Shown: positions 1 through 11,104 of the stretch, in pieces
Numbering within the stretch: the first letter of the stretch is position 1
How the letters are laid out: every line of letters starts with the position of its first letter
Origin: JAKFWF01 sp963750535
Lineage (GTDB): Bacteria; Pseudomonadota; Alphaproteobacteria; Rhizobiales; Hyphomicrobiaceae
Reading direction: 5' to 3'
Length of the DNA: 64,000 nt
Assembly (NCBI GenBank): GCA_963750535.1
Contig: CAVVRF010000029.1
Span: forward strand, 46,359-110,358
The notes under the pieces: generated by a model
The model's database searches: none
What the model was told of the DNA's origin: nothing
Seen by the model: the letters and a program-made list of their open reading frames with translations, nothing else
Translations under genes and position numbers: made by a program

Positions 1-185
1 GAGACGACGATCCGTGCGAACGTCATTGCCCGCCAAGTGACGGTTTGCACAATTGTCGGCTGCCTTGAGCCTCTTTGGCGGGCAGTCACGGCATTGCCAA
101 CTGGATTGCAACGGTGCGACTGTCGCCGGTGGCGTTTGGCTAGTGGCCGGAACTCCTGCTTGCCTGTCGACCGGAGGAAATGGCG

Positions 186-1236
186 ATGATGATGCGCGCG
201 ACATTCGTGGCGGTACTTGCGGCGGCGCTGGCTCTGCCCGCCCAGGCCCAGGACCTGCCGAAGTCCCAGTTCAAGGTGATCGGATTGAACAGCCCGACAC
301 CGGTTTCGATCTACGATGAGCTGCCATTCTGGCGAAAGACCATTCCCGAAGCCTCGAAGAGTGCGATCTCGGTCGACGTCACGCCACTCGACCAGATGGG
401 CATCGACGACAAGACCATGCTGCGGCTGTTGAAGCTCGGCGTGATGGATTTTGCCGGCATGGATATCTCCAAGATGGCCGGCGACGATCCGCGCTTCGAA
501 GGTTGCGATCTCGCCGGTCTCGACGCTCGATCCGGACAAGGCGCGGCTGGCCTGCGATGCCTACCGGTCCGTGATCGATCGGCAAATGCAGAAGAACTGG
601 AACGCCAAGTTGCTGGCTCTCGGCGGCAATACGCCCCAGGTGTTCTGGTGCCGCGAAGTAATCAGTGGTCTCGACGGCTTCAAGGCGAAGAAGGTCCGTG
701 TGTTCAACAATACGATGCGAGACTTCCTCTCCGGCGTCGGCGCTACCGCCATCAGCATGGCGTTCGGCGAGGTCGTCCCCGCACTGAGCGCCGGCGTCGT
801 CGATTGCGCGGTGACCGGCAGTCTGTCCGGCAACACTGCCGGGTGGCCCGAGGTGACCAAGTCGGTCTATCCGATGTCACTCGGCTGGAGCATCAATGTG
901 CTGGCGGTCAATCTCGCCACCTGGAACCGGCTGGACGCCAAGACCAAGGCATTCCTCGAGGCGCAGTTCAAGGCCTACGAGGACAAGATGTGGGCGACGA
1001 TCAAAACGACGACTGCCGAGGCCGACAACTGCAACACCGGCAAACAGCCGTGCACGATGGGCAAGCTCGCCAACACCACGATCGTCGCGGTGAAGCCCGC
1101 CGAGGCCGAAACCCACAAGAAGCTGCTCGAGACCGCGGTGCTCGCCGGCTGGGCCAAGCGCTGTGGCGCGGAATGCGCCAAGGAATGGAACGAGACCGTC
1201 GGCAAGGCGCTCGGTCTGAAGGCGCCGGCTCCCTGA
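186..1236 (+). pseudogene. TRAP transporter substrate-binding protein (DctP type), one frameshift
   Basis: Periplasmic solute receptor of a tripartite ATP-independent (TRAP) uptake system. A signal peptide (ending near ALPAQAQ) opens the first frame, which carries about the first 110 residues; the rest continues in another frame up to the stop at 1236. The switch lies near 505-530, where the first frame reads DLAGL and the second resumes at TLDPDKA. A GGAGG at 172-176 favours the ATG at 186 over that at 180. It is followed directly by the small and large TRAP permease genes, so the three form one transporter. The substrate cannot be read from the sequence; the convergent hydantoinase genes only hint at a nitrogenous or acidic compound. 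The frameshift may be a sequencing error. Confidence 0.8.
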
Positions 1237-1293
1237 GCAAGGAACGATTGCGCGCCAATTCCGGAGGCAAGACCGCAACTACCGGGGGAACGA

Positions 1294-1889
1294 ATGCAGC
1301 GCCTGCAAGACGCAGCCGAGGGGATTGCCCGCGTAGGCGCCATCATCGGGGGGCGCTGCTGCTCCTGGCGTCGATCGTGATCTGTATTGATATCACCTTG
1401 CGCTATACCGTCGCTTTGACGGTCGGCGGCGCGGACGAATTGGCTGGATACGCCCTTGCCATTGCCAGTGTCTGGGGTTTCTCGACCGCCCTGCTCAGTC
1501 GCTCTCACATCCGCATAGACACAGTCTACGTACGCGTCGGCATTCGAGCACGTGCCATACTTGATATGCTGAGCGTGGCGGGCATTGCATTGTTTTTTGG
1601 CTTGGTCGCATGGCATGGCTGGGGCGTGATGGCGCAATCATATGCCTCGAGCTCGCGCTCCCTGTCCGACCTGCAGACACCGCAAGTCATACCGCAGGCC
1701 CTTTGGTTCATGGGCCTCGTGTTCTTCGTCGCGGTGGCGCTCCTGCTCCTCGTGCGCGCCGCGATCGCCTTCGTCCAAGGCGACCTGTCAGGTCTGTTCG
1801 CGCTGATCGGCTCGAAGTCGGCCGTGGCGGAAGCCGAGGAGGAGATTCGCTCAGCCGAACACGTACTCGACAGAGAGACCAAGCCATGA
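1294..1889 (+). pseudogene. TRAP transporter small permease (DctQ), frameshift in a G6 run
   Basis: Small membrane subunit of the TRAP transporter, with four predicted hydrophobic segments (for example ALLLLASIVICIDITLRY and FMGLVFFVAVALLLLV). The ATG at 1294 has a good GGGGGAA ribosome site at 1284-1290, but the frame is lost at the G6 run 1348-1353. Removing one G restores IIGGALLLLAS and gives a normal protein of about 197 residues. The stop overlaps the dctM start (ATGA, 1886-1889), which shows translational coupling. A length error in a homopolymer is the simplest explanation; slipped-strand variation is possible but less likely. Confidence 0.8.
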
Positions 1890-3172
1890 CGGCACTTGTT
1901 TCCCTGATCGTGCTGCTGGTCATACTCGGCAGCTCGATCGCCGTTGCCGCCGGCATGGGCCTGGCCGGGCTGATCCTCAATCAGTTCTATTCGCCGATGC
2001 CGCTCTCCCGCGTCATGGGCGAGTTGTCGTGGTCGACGATGACCAACTTCATCCTGACCGCCGTTCCGTTCTACATCATGTTCGGCGAGATCCTGCTGCG
2101 CAGCGGCATTGCCGGACGCATGTATGGTGCCCTGGTGCAGTGGATGTCGTGGCTGCCCGGCGGATTGATGCACTCCAACGTCGGTGCCTGCGCCTTGTTC
2201 GGCTCGGTTTCCGGTTCGAGCGTCGCAACGGCTGCCACGATCGGCGTGGTGGCGATCGGCGAGATCGACAAGCACAAATACAACGAGCCATTGTTTCTCG
2301 GCACGTTGGCGGCCGGCGGCACGCTCGGCATCCTGATCCCGCCTTCGATAAACATGATCATCTACGGCGTGATGACCGATACGTCGGTGCCGAAGCTCTA
2401 TCTCGCCGGGTTCATTCCAGGCTTCATTCTGACGGTGCTGTTCAGTCTGACGGTGCTTCTGCTGTGCATCTGGAAACCGCACTGGGGCGGCGACAAGGTC
2501 GAGACCAACTGGGAAGCCCGGATTCGGTTGCTGCCTGATCTGCTGCCGCCGCTTGCTCTACTCATGATCGTCGTCGGCGCGATCTTCTTCGGCATTGCGA
2601 CAGCGACCGAGTCGGCTGCAGTCGGCATCGTCGGTGCCCTGGCGATCACTGCCTGGCGTGGCCGGCTCACCCTTGTCATGCTGCGCGAGGTCTGCGAGGC
2701 GACCGCGCGCACGACGGCAATGGTGGTGGCGATCTTGGTCGCCTCGTTCTTTCTCAACATCGTCATTCAGACGATCGGCCTGACGCGGCAGCTGAGCGAA
2801 TTGATAAGGGCCTATCAGATGACGCCATTGCAGGTGCTGGTGGCGGTCGTCGCCCTCTACCTCGTGCTCGGGACATTCATGGAGGAGTTGTCGATGATGA
2901 TCGCGACGATCCCGATAACGACTCCGCTGATGGTGCAGGCCGGCTACGATCCGGTGTGGTACGGCATCCTCGTAGTGCTGCTCATTCAGACCGCGATGGT
3001 GACGCCGCCGTTCGGCATCAACCTGTTCGTCATCCACGGCATCCGCGGCCGCGGCACGCTATCCGACGTGGAACGTGGATCGGCGCCCTTCGTGCTGGCG
3101 CTGTTGCTGATGATCCTGCTGATCTGCATATATCCAGAGATCGTGATGTGGTTGCCGCGTCTCGTCGGGTGA
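1886..3172 (+). CDS. TRAP transporter large permease (DctM)
   Basis: Large membrane subunit (428 residues) that carries solute in with sodium. It is hydrophobic throughout, about 12 membrane segments, with the typical DctM stretch GTLGILIPPSINMIIYG in the first half and the related TPPFGINLFVIHGI in the second. The start overlaps the stop of the small permease by 4 bp. It ends 50 bp before the convergent hyuA stop. Intact frame and normal length for the family. Confidence 0.92.
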   Translation: MTALVSLIVLLVILGSSIAVAAGMGLAGLILNQFYSPMPLSRVMGELSWSTMTNFILTAVPFYIMFGEILLRSGIAGRMYGALVQWMSWLPGGLMHSNVGACALFGSVSGSSVATAATIGVVAIGEIDKHKYNEPLFLGTLAAGGTLGILIPPSINMIIYGVMTDTSVPKLYLAGFIPGFILTVLFSLTVLLLCIWKPHWGGDKVETNWEARIRLLPDLLPPLALLMIVVGAIFFGIATATESAAVGIVGALAITAWRGRLTLVMLREVCEATARTTAMVVAILVASFFLNIVIQTIGLTRQLSELIRAYQMTPLQVLVAVVALYLVLGTFMEELSMMIATIPITTPLMVQAGYDPVWYGILVVLLIQTAMVTPPFGINLFVIHGIRGRGTLSDVERGSAPFVLALLLMILLICIYPEIVMWLPRLVG

Positions 3173-3221
3173 ACCGCCCGGCCCAGCGCACGATCCGAGT
3201 GCCGGACGGGGCCGTCTCCGG

Positions 3222-5309
3222 TCACCCCAGGTCGATGACGATGTTGCCGCCCTGATCGAGGCTCGCCGTGGCGGCGGGCGGCACCAGCGTGGTCGAATCG
3301 TACTCCTCGATGATCAGCGGCCCCGGACGCGCGGTCGTCAGATCGCTCCGACGCAGGATCGGTGTCTCACGCCAACCGTGCTTGGCTCCGAAATAGGCCT
3401 TCCGCGGCGCGGACGGTGCCGGGGGCGCGCGCGTCGGCTTGACCCGCTCAGGCACGCCTGCACCTTCGCGCAGGCCCTGGCCCACCACCTGGATCGCAAC
3501 CAGCTCGACCGGTTCATCCGGCCCGGCTCGGTGGCCATAGGTCTTTTCGTGCTCGGCGCCAAATGCCTCCTCGAGATAGGCCACCATCGCCGCGTCGAAC
3601 GGCCGGTCCGGCACTGGCACGACAAGATCGAAGCTCTGGCCGTGGTAATGCAGCGCCGCCGAGCGCCTGAGCCGGGCGCTCGGCCCGGTGAAGCCTTCGA
3701 GCGCGAGCTGTGCCATTGCCTCGTCGGCAAGCATCTGCCAAGCGGCGGAGATCTCGCCGAGGTCGGCCTTGCGCAGCAGCCGCCGGAAGGTGCGGCCATA
3801 GTGATGCTCGACGTCGGCGTAGAGCAGCCCGAACGACGAGAACAAGCCGGCCGAAGGCGGCACCACCACGCGACGGATGCCGAGCGCCTCTGCCATGCCG
3901 CAGGCAAACAGCGGACCATTGCCGCCGAAGGCGAACAGTGCGAACTCGCGCGGGTCGCGGCCGCGCTCAGTCGAGACCGCCTTGATGGCGCGGATCATGT
4001 TGGAGGCGGCAATCAGGTGCGCGCCGTGCGCCGCGGCCTCGACCGACAGCCCAAGCGGCTTGGCGATTTTCGTTTCCAGCGCCGCGCGTGCCTTGGCGGC
4101 GTTGATCTTCAAAGCGCCGCCGACCAGATATTCGGGGTTCAGATATCCGAGCGCGACATTGGCATCGGTGACGGTCGGCGTCTCGTTGCCCTTGTCGTAG
4201 GCAACGGGCCCCGGGACGGCGCCAGCACTCTCGGGTCCGATCTGCAGCGCGCCGCCGCGGTCGATCCACACCAGTGAACCGCCGCCGGCGCCCACCTCGG
4301 CAAGGTCGATGGCCGGCACCTTCAGCGTATAGCCGGCGCCGGTCAGCAGCCGCGAGCCGATCATGATGCCGGCGCCGACTGCGTATTCCGACGCCCGCAT
4401 CACCTCGCCGGCTTCGACGAGCGATGCCTTGGCGGTGGTGCCGCCCATGTCGAAGGTGATGATCTTGTCGAGCCCCTTGGCGCGCGCCAGCGCCTGGCCG
4501 CCGATGACGCCACCGGCAGGTCCCGACTCGATGATGTTCATCGGTCGCGTCACCGCCGCGCTGTCGGTGGTGAGGCCGCCATTCGACTGCATCAGCAGCA
4601 CGCGGGCCGGCACGCCGGCATTGTCCAGCGACTGTCGCAGCGCCTTGAGATAGGTCGCGACGATCGGCATGACGTAGGCGTTGATCACCGTCGTCGAAGT
4701 GCGCTCGTACTCCTTGATCTCGGGCAGCACCTCGTAGGAGATGCTGAGCGGAAGCCCCGGCGCCTTGCTGCGCAGGATGTCGCGCAGCATCAATTCGTGT
4801 GCCGGATTCGCGAACGAATTGAGCAGGCAAACCGCCACCGTCTCCACCTTCTCGGCGAGCAGCGCATCGACCGCACGCTCGGCATCGGCCTTCGACAGCG
4901 CACGCTCAATTCTGCCGGTCGCGTCGACGCGCTCGTCGACCACCTGGCGCAGGTAGCGCTCCACCAGCGGCTCGGGCTTCGTCCAGGCGAGGTCATAAAG
5001 CTTTGGCATCCGCAGCGTGCGGATCTCGAGCACGTCGCGGAAGCCCTTGGTGGTGATCAGGCCGACGCGGGCGCCCTTCTTTTCCAGGATCGCATTCGAG
5101 GCCACCGTGGTGCCATGGCGGATTTCGTCGATGTCGCGACCGGCGAGGCCCTGCTCGCGAAACACCTCGGCCAGGCCATCGACGATGGCCGCTGCATAAT
5201 TGCCGGTGCTCGACGAGATCTTCTTGGTGTGCAGCGTGCCGTCCGAGCCGAGCAGTACGATGTCGGTGAACGTGCCGCCGATGTCGACGCCGACGCGATA
5301 GCTGGTCAT
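3222..5309 (-). CDS. hyuA: Hydantoinase/oxoprolinase family protein, subunit A (HyuA)
   Basis: A 695-residue member of the HyuA family, whose members hydrolyse hydantoins or 5-oxoproline with ATP, or form the beta subunit of acetone carboxylase. The N terminus has the acetate-kinase-fold phosphate loop DIGGTFTDIVLL (about residues 8-19), and a second nucleotide-binding motif FDMGGTTAKASLV follows near residue 275. The true start is the ATG at 5309, matching the family N terminus, rather than the longer open frame. The partner hyuB ends 5 bp upstream, so both are made from one message. Sequence does not settle whether the substrate is a hydantoin, 5-oxoproline or something else; the neighbouring TRAP transporter may supply it. 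Confidence 0.88.
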   Translation of the reverse strand: MTSYRVGVDIGGTFTDIVLLGSDGTLHTKKISSSTGNYAAAIVDGLAEVFREQGLAGRDIDEIRHGTTVASNAILEKKGARVGLITTKGFRDVLEIRTLRMPKLYDLAWTKPEPLVERYLRQVVDERVDATGRIERALSKADAERAVDALLAEKVETVAVCLLNSFANPAHELMLRDILRSKAPGLPLSISYEVLPEIKEYERTSTTVINAYVMPIVATYLKALRQSLDNAGVPARVLLMQSNGGLTTDSAAVTRPMNIIESGPAGGVIGGQALARAKGLDKIITFDMGGTTAKASLVEAGEVMRASEYAVGAGIMIGSRLLTGAGYTLKVPAIDLAEVGAGGGSLVWIDRGGALQIGPESAGAVPGPVAYDKGNETPTVTDANVALGYLNPEYLVGGALKINAAKARAALETKIAKPLGLSVEAAAHGAHLIAASNMIRAIKAVSTERGRDPREFALFAFGGNGPLFACGMAEALGIRRVVVPPSAGLFSSFGLLYADVEHHYGRTFRRLLRKADLGEISAAWQMLADEAMAQLALEGFTGPSARLRRSAALHYHGQSFDLVVPVPDRPFDAAMVAYLEEAFGAEHEKTYGHRAGPDEPVELVAIQVVGQGLREGAGVPERVKPTRAPPAPSAPRKAYFGAKHGWRETPILRRSDLTTARPGPLIIEEYDSTTLVPPAATASLDQGGNIVIDLG

Positions 5310-5314
5310 GGTCG

Positions 5315-7111
5315 TCACTCCGCCGCGGCCTTGGTCGTCATCGCCTCCTGCCACTGCACTTTCGGAACTGTGCTCCAGCCGCGCTCCTTGCGGATGCGGG
5401 CGCGCGCGGCCTCGGTCGCGGCGGTGTCGACGGTCCACTGCGTCGTGTCGACGACGACGCCGTAATCCGCCAGCGCGCGAGGCGGTGAAAGCAACTCGTT
5501 GCGCACATCACGCAGCACGGCGGACGGATCGCGCTCGAGCGGATCGCCCCAGCCGCCGGCACCGGCCAGCACGTGCCGGAACACGTCGCCTTTCTTGATC
5601 GTCATCGTGAGCTTGCTCGGCAAGTCGCGCGGCGCCGTATCGGGGTTCAAGGTGTTGCTCGACGGCGCGCCGGGGTTGCCGCCATAGAGGCCGAACGGGC
5701 GATGCGTGCGCCGGTCGGACCGCACCTGCAGCGTCGCCTCGTCTTCGGTCAGCTTGTAGTCGCGCATGAATGGCACGCCGCCGCGGAACTTGCCGGCGCC
5801 GGCCTTGTCGGCAACGAACTCGTAGGCCAGCAGCTGGATCGGATGCTCGGCTTCGGTCACCTCGATCGAGTGCGAGGCCATGTTGGCGAACATGTGCGAG
5901 TTGCCGTCGAGGCCGTCGGCCCAGGGCCGCGCGCCCCAGGCACCGCAGGTGAAGTCGACGTAGATGAAAGGCTTGCGCTCCTTGCTCCAGCCGCCGATCG
6001 AGACGCCGGTATTTCCGCCGTCGCCGGCTGCCTTCACCTTGTCGGGCAGCATCATGGCAAGCGCGCCGAACATGCAGTCGGTCATGCGGAAGCCGGTCAA
6101 GCCGCGCGCCGCGCATGCGGCCGGCAGCACGCCATTGCCGACGGTGCCAGGCGGGCAGATCACCTCGATGGCGCGGAATACGCCCTCGTTGTTCGGGATG
6201 CCGGGCGGCAGCACCGAACGTATGCCTGTGTAGCTCGCCGCCTTGGTATAGGAGAGCGTGTTGTTGATCGCCCCCTTCACCTGCGGCGAGGTGCCGGTCC
6301 AATCGACCAGCATCTTGTCGCCGGTCTTCCTGATGGTGACGAACAGCCGGATCGGCTTGCCGTAGTCGACGCCGTCGTCGTCGATCCAATCCTCGAAGCT
6401 CCACTCGCCGTCGGGCAACTCGGCCAGTGCCGCCCGCGTCAGGCGCTCGGCATAGTCGATTGTCTCCTGCATGTAGTGCTTGGTCTCGGCCGCGCCGAAC
6501 CTCTCGACCAGCTCGGCGAACTGCTGCTCGGCGATATGGCAGGCGGCGAGCTGGGCGCGCAGGTCGCCGAACAGTTGCACAGGCAGCCGCACATTACGCT
6601 CGATGAAGGTCATGATCGTCTTGTTGATCTTGCCCGCCTCGTAGAGCTTCATCGGCGCAATGCGCAGCCCTTCCGCGTAGATCTCCGTCGAGTCCGAGGC
6701 GTTCGAGCCGGCCACCCGTCCGCCGACGTCGCAATGGTGGCAGACAGTCGCCGCGAACGCGAGGCGCTCGCCATTGTGATAGAGCGGCTTGAAGATGAAG
6801 ATGTCGGGCAGGTGCATGCCGCCATCGAACGGGTCGTTCATGATGAAGACGTCGCCCGGCGCCATGTCATCCTTGAAGTGACGCATGATCGACTGCATGG
6901 CCGTCGGCACCGAGCCGAGATGGCCCGGCAGCGTCAGGCCTTGCGCGGCAAGCCGCCCGTCGGCGTCGGCGAAGCCGGTCGAGAAGTCCATGTTGTCCTT
7001 CAACACACCCGAATAGGTGGTGCGGAACACCGTCAGCGCCATTTCGTCGGCGATGGAGAAGATCGCGTTCTTGAACAACTCGAAGGCAATCGGATCCGTC
7101 TTCAACGCCAT
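5315..7111 (-). CDS. hyuB: Hydantoinase B/oxoprolinase family protein (HyuB)
   Basis: A 598-residue HyuB-family subunit, normal length. Recognised by MALKTDPIAFELFKNAI at the N terminus, NDPFDGGMHLPDIFIFKPL near residue 90, and CHHCDVGG, a likely metal-binding stretch, near residue 122. It is the first gene of a two-gene unit with hyuA, 5 bp apart. A and B subunits normally work as one ATP-dependent amidohydrolase; the exact ring substrate is not visible. The 468 bp upstream hold no gene and must contain its promoter. Confidence 0.88.
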   Translation of the reverse strand: MALKTDPIAFELFKNAIFSIADEMALTVFRTTYSGVLKDNMDFSTGFADADGRLAAQGLTLPGHLGSVPTAMQSIMRHFKDDMAPGDVFIMNDPFDGGMHLPDIFIFKPLYHNGERLAFAATVCHHCDVGGRVAGSNASDSTEIYAEGLRIAPMKLYEAGKINKTIMTFIERNVRLPVQLFGDLRAQLAACHIAEQQFAELVERFGAAETKHYMQETIDYAERLTRAALAELPDGEWSFEDWIDDDGVDYGKPIRLFVTIRKTGDKMLVDWTGTSPQVKGAINNTLSYTKAASYTGIRSVLPPGIPNNEGVFRAIEVICPPGTVGNGVLPAACAARGLTGFRMTDCMFGALAMMLPDKVKAAGDGGNTGVSIGGWSKERKPFIYVDFTCGAWGARPWADGLDGNSHMFANMASHSIEVTEAEHPIQLLAYEFVADKAGAGKFRGGVPFMRDYKLTEDEATLQVRSDRRTHRPFGLYGGNPGAPSSNTLNPDTAPRDLPSKLTMTIKKGDVFRHVLAGAGGWGDPLERDPSAVLRDVRNELLSPPRALADYGVVVDTTQWTVDTAATEAARARIRKERGWSTVPKVQWQEAMTTKAAAE

Positions 7112-7579
7112 GGGTCCCCCTCTGCCGCGCTAGCCTTGCATGTCACGCTCGACTGCGCATCGATGTACCTTGCCGACCCGCTACACTAGAAATCTATGGC
7201 GCCGGCGTCCATCTGCGCCCAGGGCAGGTCAGTTCGTCGGCGGCGACAGCTCTATGCGCCCGGACAGTCCAAAGGATGTGCGATACTTGTCCAATTGCTG
7301 TTCAAAGGCGTCCGCCCTGGCAGTGCGCCAGTGCTGGTTCGAACTCTGGTCGCGACGCCGGACCTGCCCAAGGCCAATGCCCGGATCGAATTGGTGCGAA
7401 CCGGTGCCATTGCGGGGCCAGGCAAGCCGCATTCCCAACCTCCGCCGGCTACCTTATTCCCATTCGGCATAAGCATATTTTTCGGGCACGCCCTTGATTT
7501 GTGCAGGCGACGGCTTGCCAGCCGCCGGGCATCGGCTACGATCCGCCCGCATCCGTCACCACCACAGGAAAACCATTCC
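7112..7579. other. Non-coding divergent region between hyuB and the amino-acid ABC operon
   Basis: This stretch separates two divergently transcribed units and should hold both promoters. Open frames here are short and lack family features. I see no clear hairpin terminator or strong sigma-70 pair. An AGGAAA ribosome site at 7566-7571 serves the downstream ATG at 7580. Confidence 0.5.
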
Positions 7580-8464
7580 ATGAAACGTGCAGTTGCTGTG
7601 CTAGCCGCCGTCCTGGCGCTCACCGCCGGGCCTCGCCTCGCCTCGGCCCAAGACGGCCCGGTGATGAAACGCATCGCCGAAACCAAGACCTTCAACATCG
7701 GCCACCGCGACGCCTCGGTGCCGTTGTCCTACATCGGGCCGGACGGCAAGGTGCAGGGCTATTCGATCGACATCTGCCTCAAGATCGCAGACGCCGCCAA
7801 GACCGAGCTGAAGCTCGACAAACTCGACGTGAAGTTCGTGCCGCTCACGCCACAGACGCGCATTCCGCTCCTGACCGCCGGTACTGTCGACATCATCTGC
7901 GAAAGCTCGACCCACACCATCGGCCGCTCGCGCCAGATCTCGTTCCTCAACACCACGTTCCTGACCGGCTCCAAGCTGCTGGTGCGCAAGACCTCGGGCA
8001 TCAAGAAGATCGAGGACATGAAGGACAAGGTGCTCGTCGCCGTGCTCGGCACCACCAACGAGAAGGCGGCCCAGGTCGAAATCGACAAGAAGAAGATCGC
8101 GATCAAGGGCGAGATCGTGAAAGTGAAGGACCACTCGCAGGCGATGCTCAATCTCGAGCAGGGCCGCGCCGACGCCTACGTGTCGGATGACGTCGTGCTC
8201 TATGGCTTGAAGAGTGCGTCGAAGAACCCGGACGAGTGGGAGATCGTCGGTCCGTACTTCTCCTATGATCCGTACGGCATGATGATCCCGCGCAACAACG
8301 ACGACTTCCGCCTGCTCGGCAACACCACCATCACCCGCCTGATCCAGTCGGGCGAGATGGAGGCGATCTACAAGAAGTGGTTCGAGCCCGGCCCAACCAA
8401 GATCAACTATCCGCTGAGCGACCGCCTGAAGGAGAACTTCCAGCTTATCGCCCTGCCGGATTGA
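7580..8464 (+). CDS. Polar/acidic amino-acid ABC transporter, periplasmic binding protein
   Basis: A 294-residue solute-binding protein of the family-3 (GltI/HisJ) type. A signal peptide covers about residues 1-23 (AGPRLASAQ cleavage region). The mature part has the typical start FNIGHRDASVPLSYIGPDGKVQGYSIDI and the later GRADAYVSDDVVLYGL. The ATG at 7580 has an AGGAAA ribosome site. Two permeases and an ATPase follow after a 312-bp gap, completing the transporter. Resemblance to glutamate/aspartate receptors suggests an acidic amino acid, but that is inference. Confidence 0.9.
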   Translation: MKRAVAVLAAVLALTAGPRLASAQDGPVMKRIAETKTFNIGHRDASVPLSYIGPDGKVQGYSIDICLKIADAAKTELKLDKLDVKFVPLTPQTRIPLLTAGTVDIICESSTHTIGRSRQISFLNTTFLTGSKLLVRKTSGIKKIEDMKDKVLVAVLGTTNEKAAQVEIDKKKIAIKGEIVKVKDHSQAMLNLEQGRADAYVSDDVVLYGLKSASKNPDEWEIVGPYFSYDPYGMMIPRNNDDFRLLGNTTITRLIQSGEMEAIYKKWFEPGPTKINYPLSDRLKENFQLIALPD

Positions 8465-8776
8465 CCCGCTTCGCGACGTTGCAGCGATGGGGCGGATTGC
8501 TGCCCGGCAACAAGAGCCAAGTCACGCGTCCCCGGAATTCGACGCGCCATTTCGCGGCGAGTGTCCGGGGTTCTTACCCGGTTCCGGTTGGCACAATGTC
8601 CACGCGCGACAGGTGAAGATCCCGGACAGCCGCGCTCCAGCGCCGCTCGCGCAATGCGGGAGCACCGGTGCGCGGCTTCCGGGAACGCGTGAGGTTGGAG
8701 ATTGGGCTTGCAGCGATCGATCGTGCCCGTGAAGCACAACGCGTGACCGGAATGGCTACTCGATCAGGACGCCTTC
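8465..8776. other. Non-coding gap inside the amino-acid ABC operon
   Basis: Between the binding-protein gene and the first permease. No supported gene. A gap after the binding protein is common in such operons and often holds a hairpin that protects the upstream message, but I could not identify a convincing one by eye. Confidence 0.4.
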
Positions 8777-9502
8777 ATGGGAAGCTATAACTGGAACTGG
8801 CCGATCCTGCTGAAGGAGCCGTATTTCGGCTGGATCATCTCCGGTTTCGGCAACACCATCCTGATTGCCGTCCTCGCCTGGATGATCGCCTTTCCGCTGG
8901 GCTCCGCGATCGGCATCCTGCGCACGGTTGACAACCGCTTGCTGCGGCTTGCCGCCACTACCTACGTCGAGATCTTCCGCAACATCCCGCTGCTGGTGCA
9001 GATGTTCGTCTGGTACTTCGTGGTGCCGGAGCTGCTGCCGGCCGACTGGGGCAAATGGGTGAAGCGCGACATGCCGCACCCACAGTTCATCACCGCGGTG
9101 ATGTGCCTCGGCCTCTACACCGCCTCACGCGTCGCCGAGCAGATGCGCTCGGGCCTCGAGGCGATCCCGCGCGGCCAGCGCAATGCGGGCCTCGCCATCG
9201 GCCTGAGGCCGATCCAGGTCTACGCTCATGTGCTGGTGCCGGTCGCCTTTCGCACCATCATCCCGCCGCTGACCAGCGAATTCCTCGGCGTGTTCAAGAA
9301 CTCGTCGCTGGCGCTGACCATCGGCGTGCTGGAGCTGACCTCGCAGTCGCGCCAGATCGAAGAATACACCTTCGCGGCGTTCGAGGCCTTCACGGTCGCA
9401 ACCGTGCTCTACTGCCTCGTCACCGGCCTCGTCATCGTGATCATGCGCGCCGTCGAAACCCGAACACGGATCGCCGGCGCGATCACTGTCGGAGGCAAAT
9501 AG
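8777..9502 (+). CDS. Amino-acid ABC transporter permease (GltJ-like)
   Basis: A 241-residue inner-membrane permease of the HisM/GltJ family. It has five or so hydrophobic segments; TTYVEIFRNIPLLVQ is the family signature near residue 70, and the EAA loop that contacts the ATPase reads EAIPRGQRNAGLAIGLRP near residue 135. It is followed without a gap by the second permease. Works as a heterodimer with that protein. Confidence 0.9.
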   Translation: MGSYNWNWPILLKEPYFGWIISGFGNTILIAVLAWMIAFPLGSAIGILRTVDNRLLRLAATTYVEIFRNIPLLVQMFVWYFVVPELLPADWGKWVKRDMPHPQFITAVMCLGLYTASRVAEQMRSGLEAIPRGQRNAGLAIGLRPIQVYAHVLVPVAFRTIIPPLTSEFLGVFKNSSLALTIGVLELTSQSRQIEEYTFAAFEAFTVATVLYCLVTGLVIVIMRAVETRTRIAGAITVGGK

Positions 9503-10158
9503 ATGTTCTCCGGCTTCGATTTCCAGGTCATCGCGAACAGCTGGCCATTCCTGTGGAACGGCCTGCTGCTGACCTTCCAGCTGACTGCGCTGGCGGTGGC
9601 GGGCGGCATAACGCTGGGCCTGATCCTCGCGGTGGCGCGATTGTCCGGCATCAAACCGCTCGAATGGCTCGTCGCGACTTATGTGAACTTCCTGCGCTCG
9701 ATGCCGCTGATCCTTGTCATCTTTTGGTTCTACACCCTGGTGCCGAAATTGACCGGCACTTCGGTCAGCGGCTTCTACTCGGTGCTGATCGCCTTCATCA
9801 TGTTCGAGGCGGCATACTATTCCGAGATCATCCGCGCCGGTATCTCGAGCGTGAAGCGCGGCCAGATCTCGGCGGGGTTGGCGCTCGGCCTCACCAACCT
9901 GCAGGCGATGCGCTACGTCATCCTGCCGCAGGCGGTGCGCAACATGATCCCGGTGCTGCTGACGCAGTCGATCATCATGTTGCAGGACACTTCGCTGGTG
10001 TACGTGGTGGGCCTGCGCGACTTCCTCACCTCGGCCGAGATCGTGGCCAGCCGCGACAACCGGCCGACCGAGCTCTATCTGTTCGTCGCCGTGGTGTTCC
10101 TGGTGATCTGTTTCAGCGCCTCGCGGCTCGTCAACCGCCTGCGCCGGAGGTATGCGCT

Positions 10159-10162
<4 letters not shown>
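9503..10162 (+). CDS. Amino-acid ABC transporter permease (GltK-like)
   Basis: A 219-residue permease, partner of the previous gene; its ATG follows that stop directly. Family signature TYVNFLRSMPLILVIFWFY near residue 60; EAA loop SSVKRGQISAGLALGLTNLQA near residue 115. Its TGA overlaps the GTG start of the ATPase gene by 4 bp, so the products are translationally coupled. Confidence 0.9.
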
Positions 10163-10887
<725 letters not shown>

Positions 10888-11104
10888 GGAGATCGACGGG
10901 GGCGGCTATGCTCGCCGAGCTTGCGTCCATGCGCAGCACCCGCGCGCCCGAAGTGCGACGGCAGCGTTTGCCACGCCCGCCATCACGGCCTGCGACAAGG
11001 CGTTCAATTGTTTGGCGACGCCTTGAGGAGATCGACAACGCAGTCGACGGGCGTTGCGCCGGAGAGCAAGCTATTTGGGTCAGCAATCAGCCGACGAGCC
11101 CGCC

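Noticed and set aside
53..319. Open frame at the window start
   Set aside because: It overlaps the TRAP receptor signal peptide in another frame and has no recognisable features.
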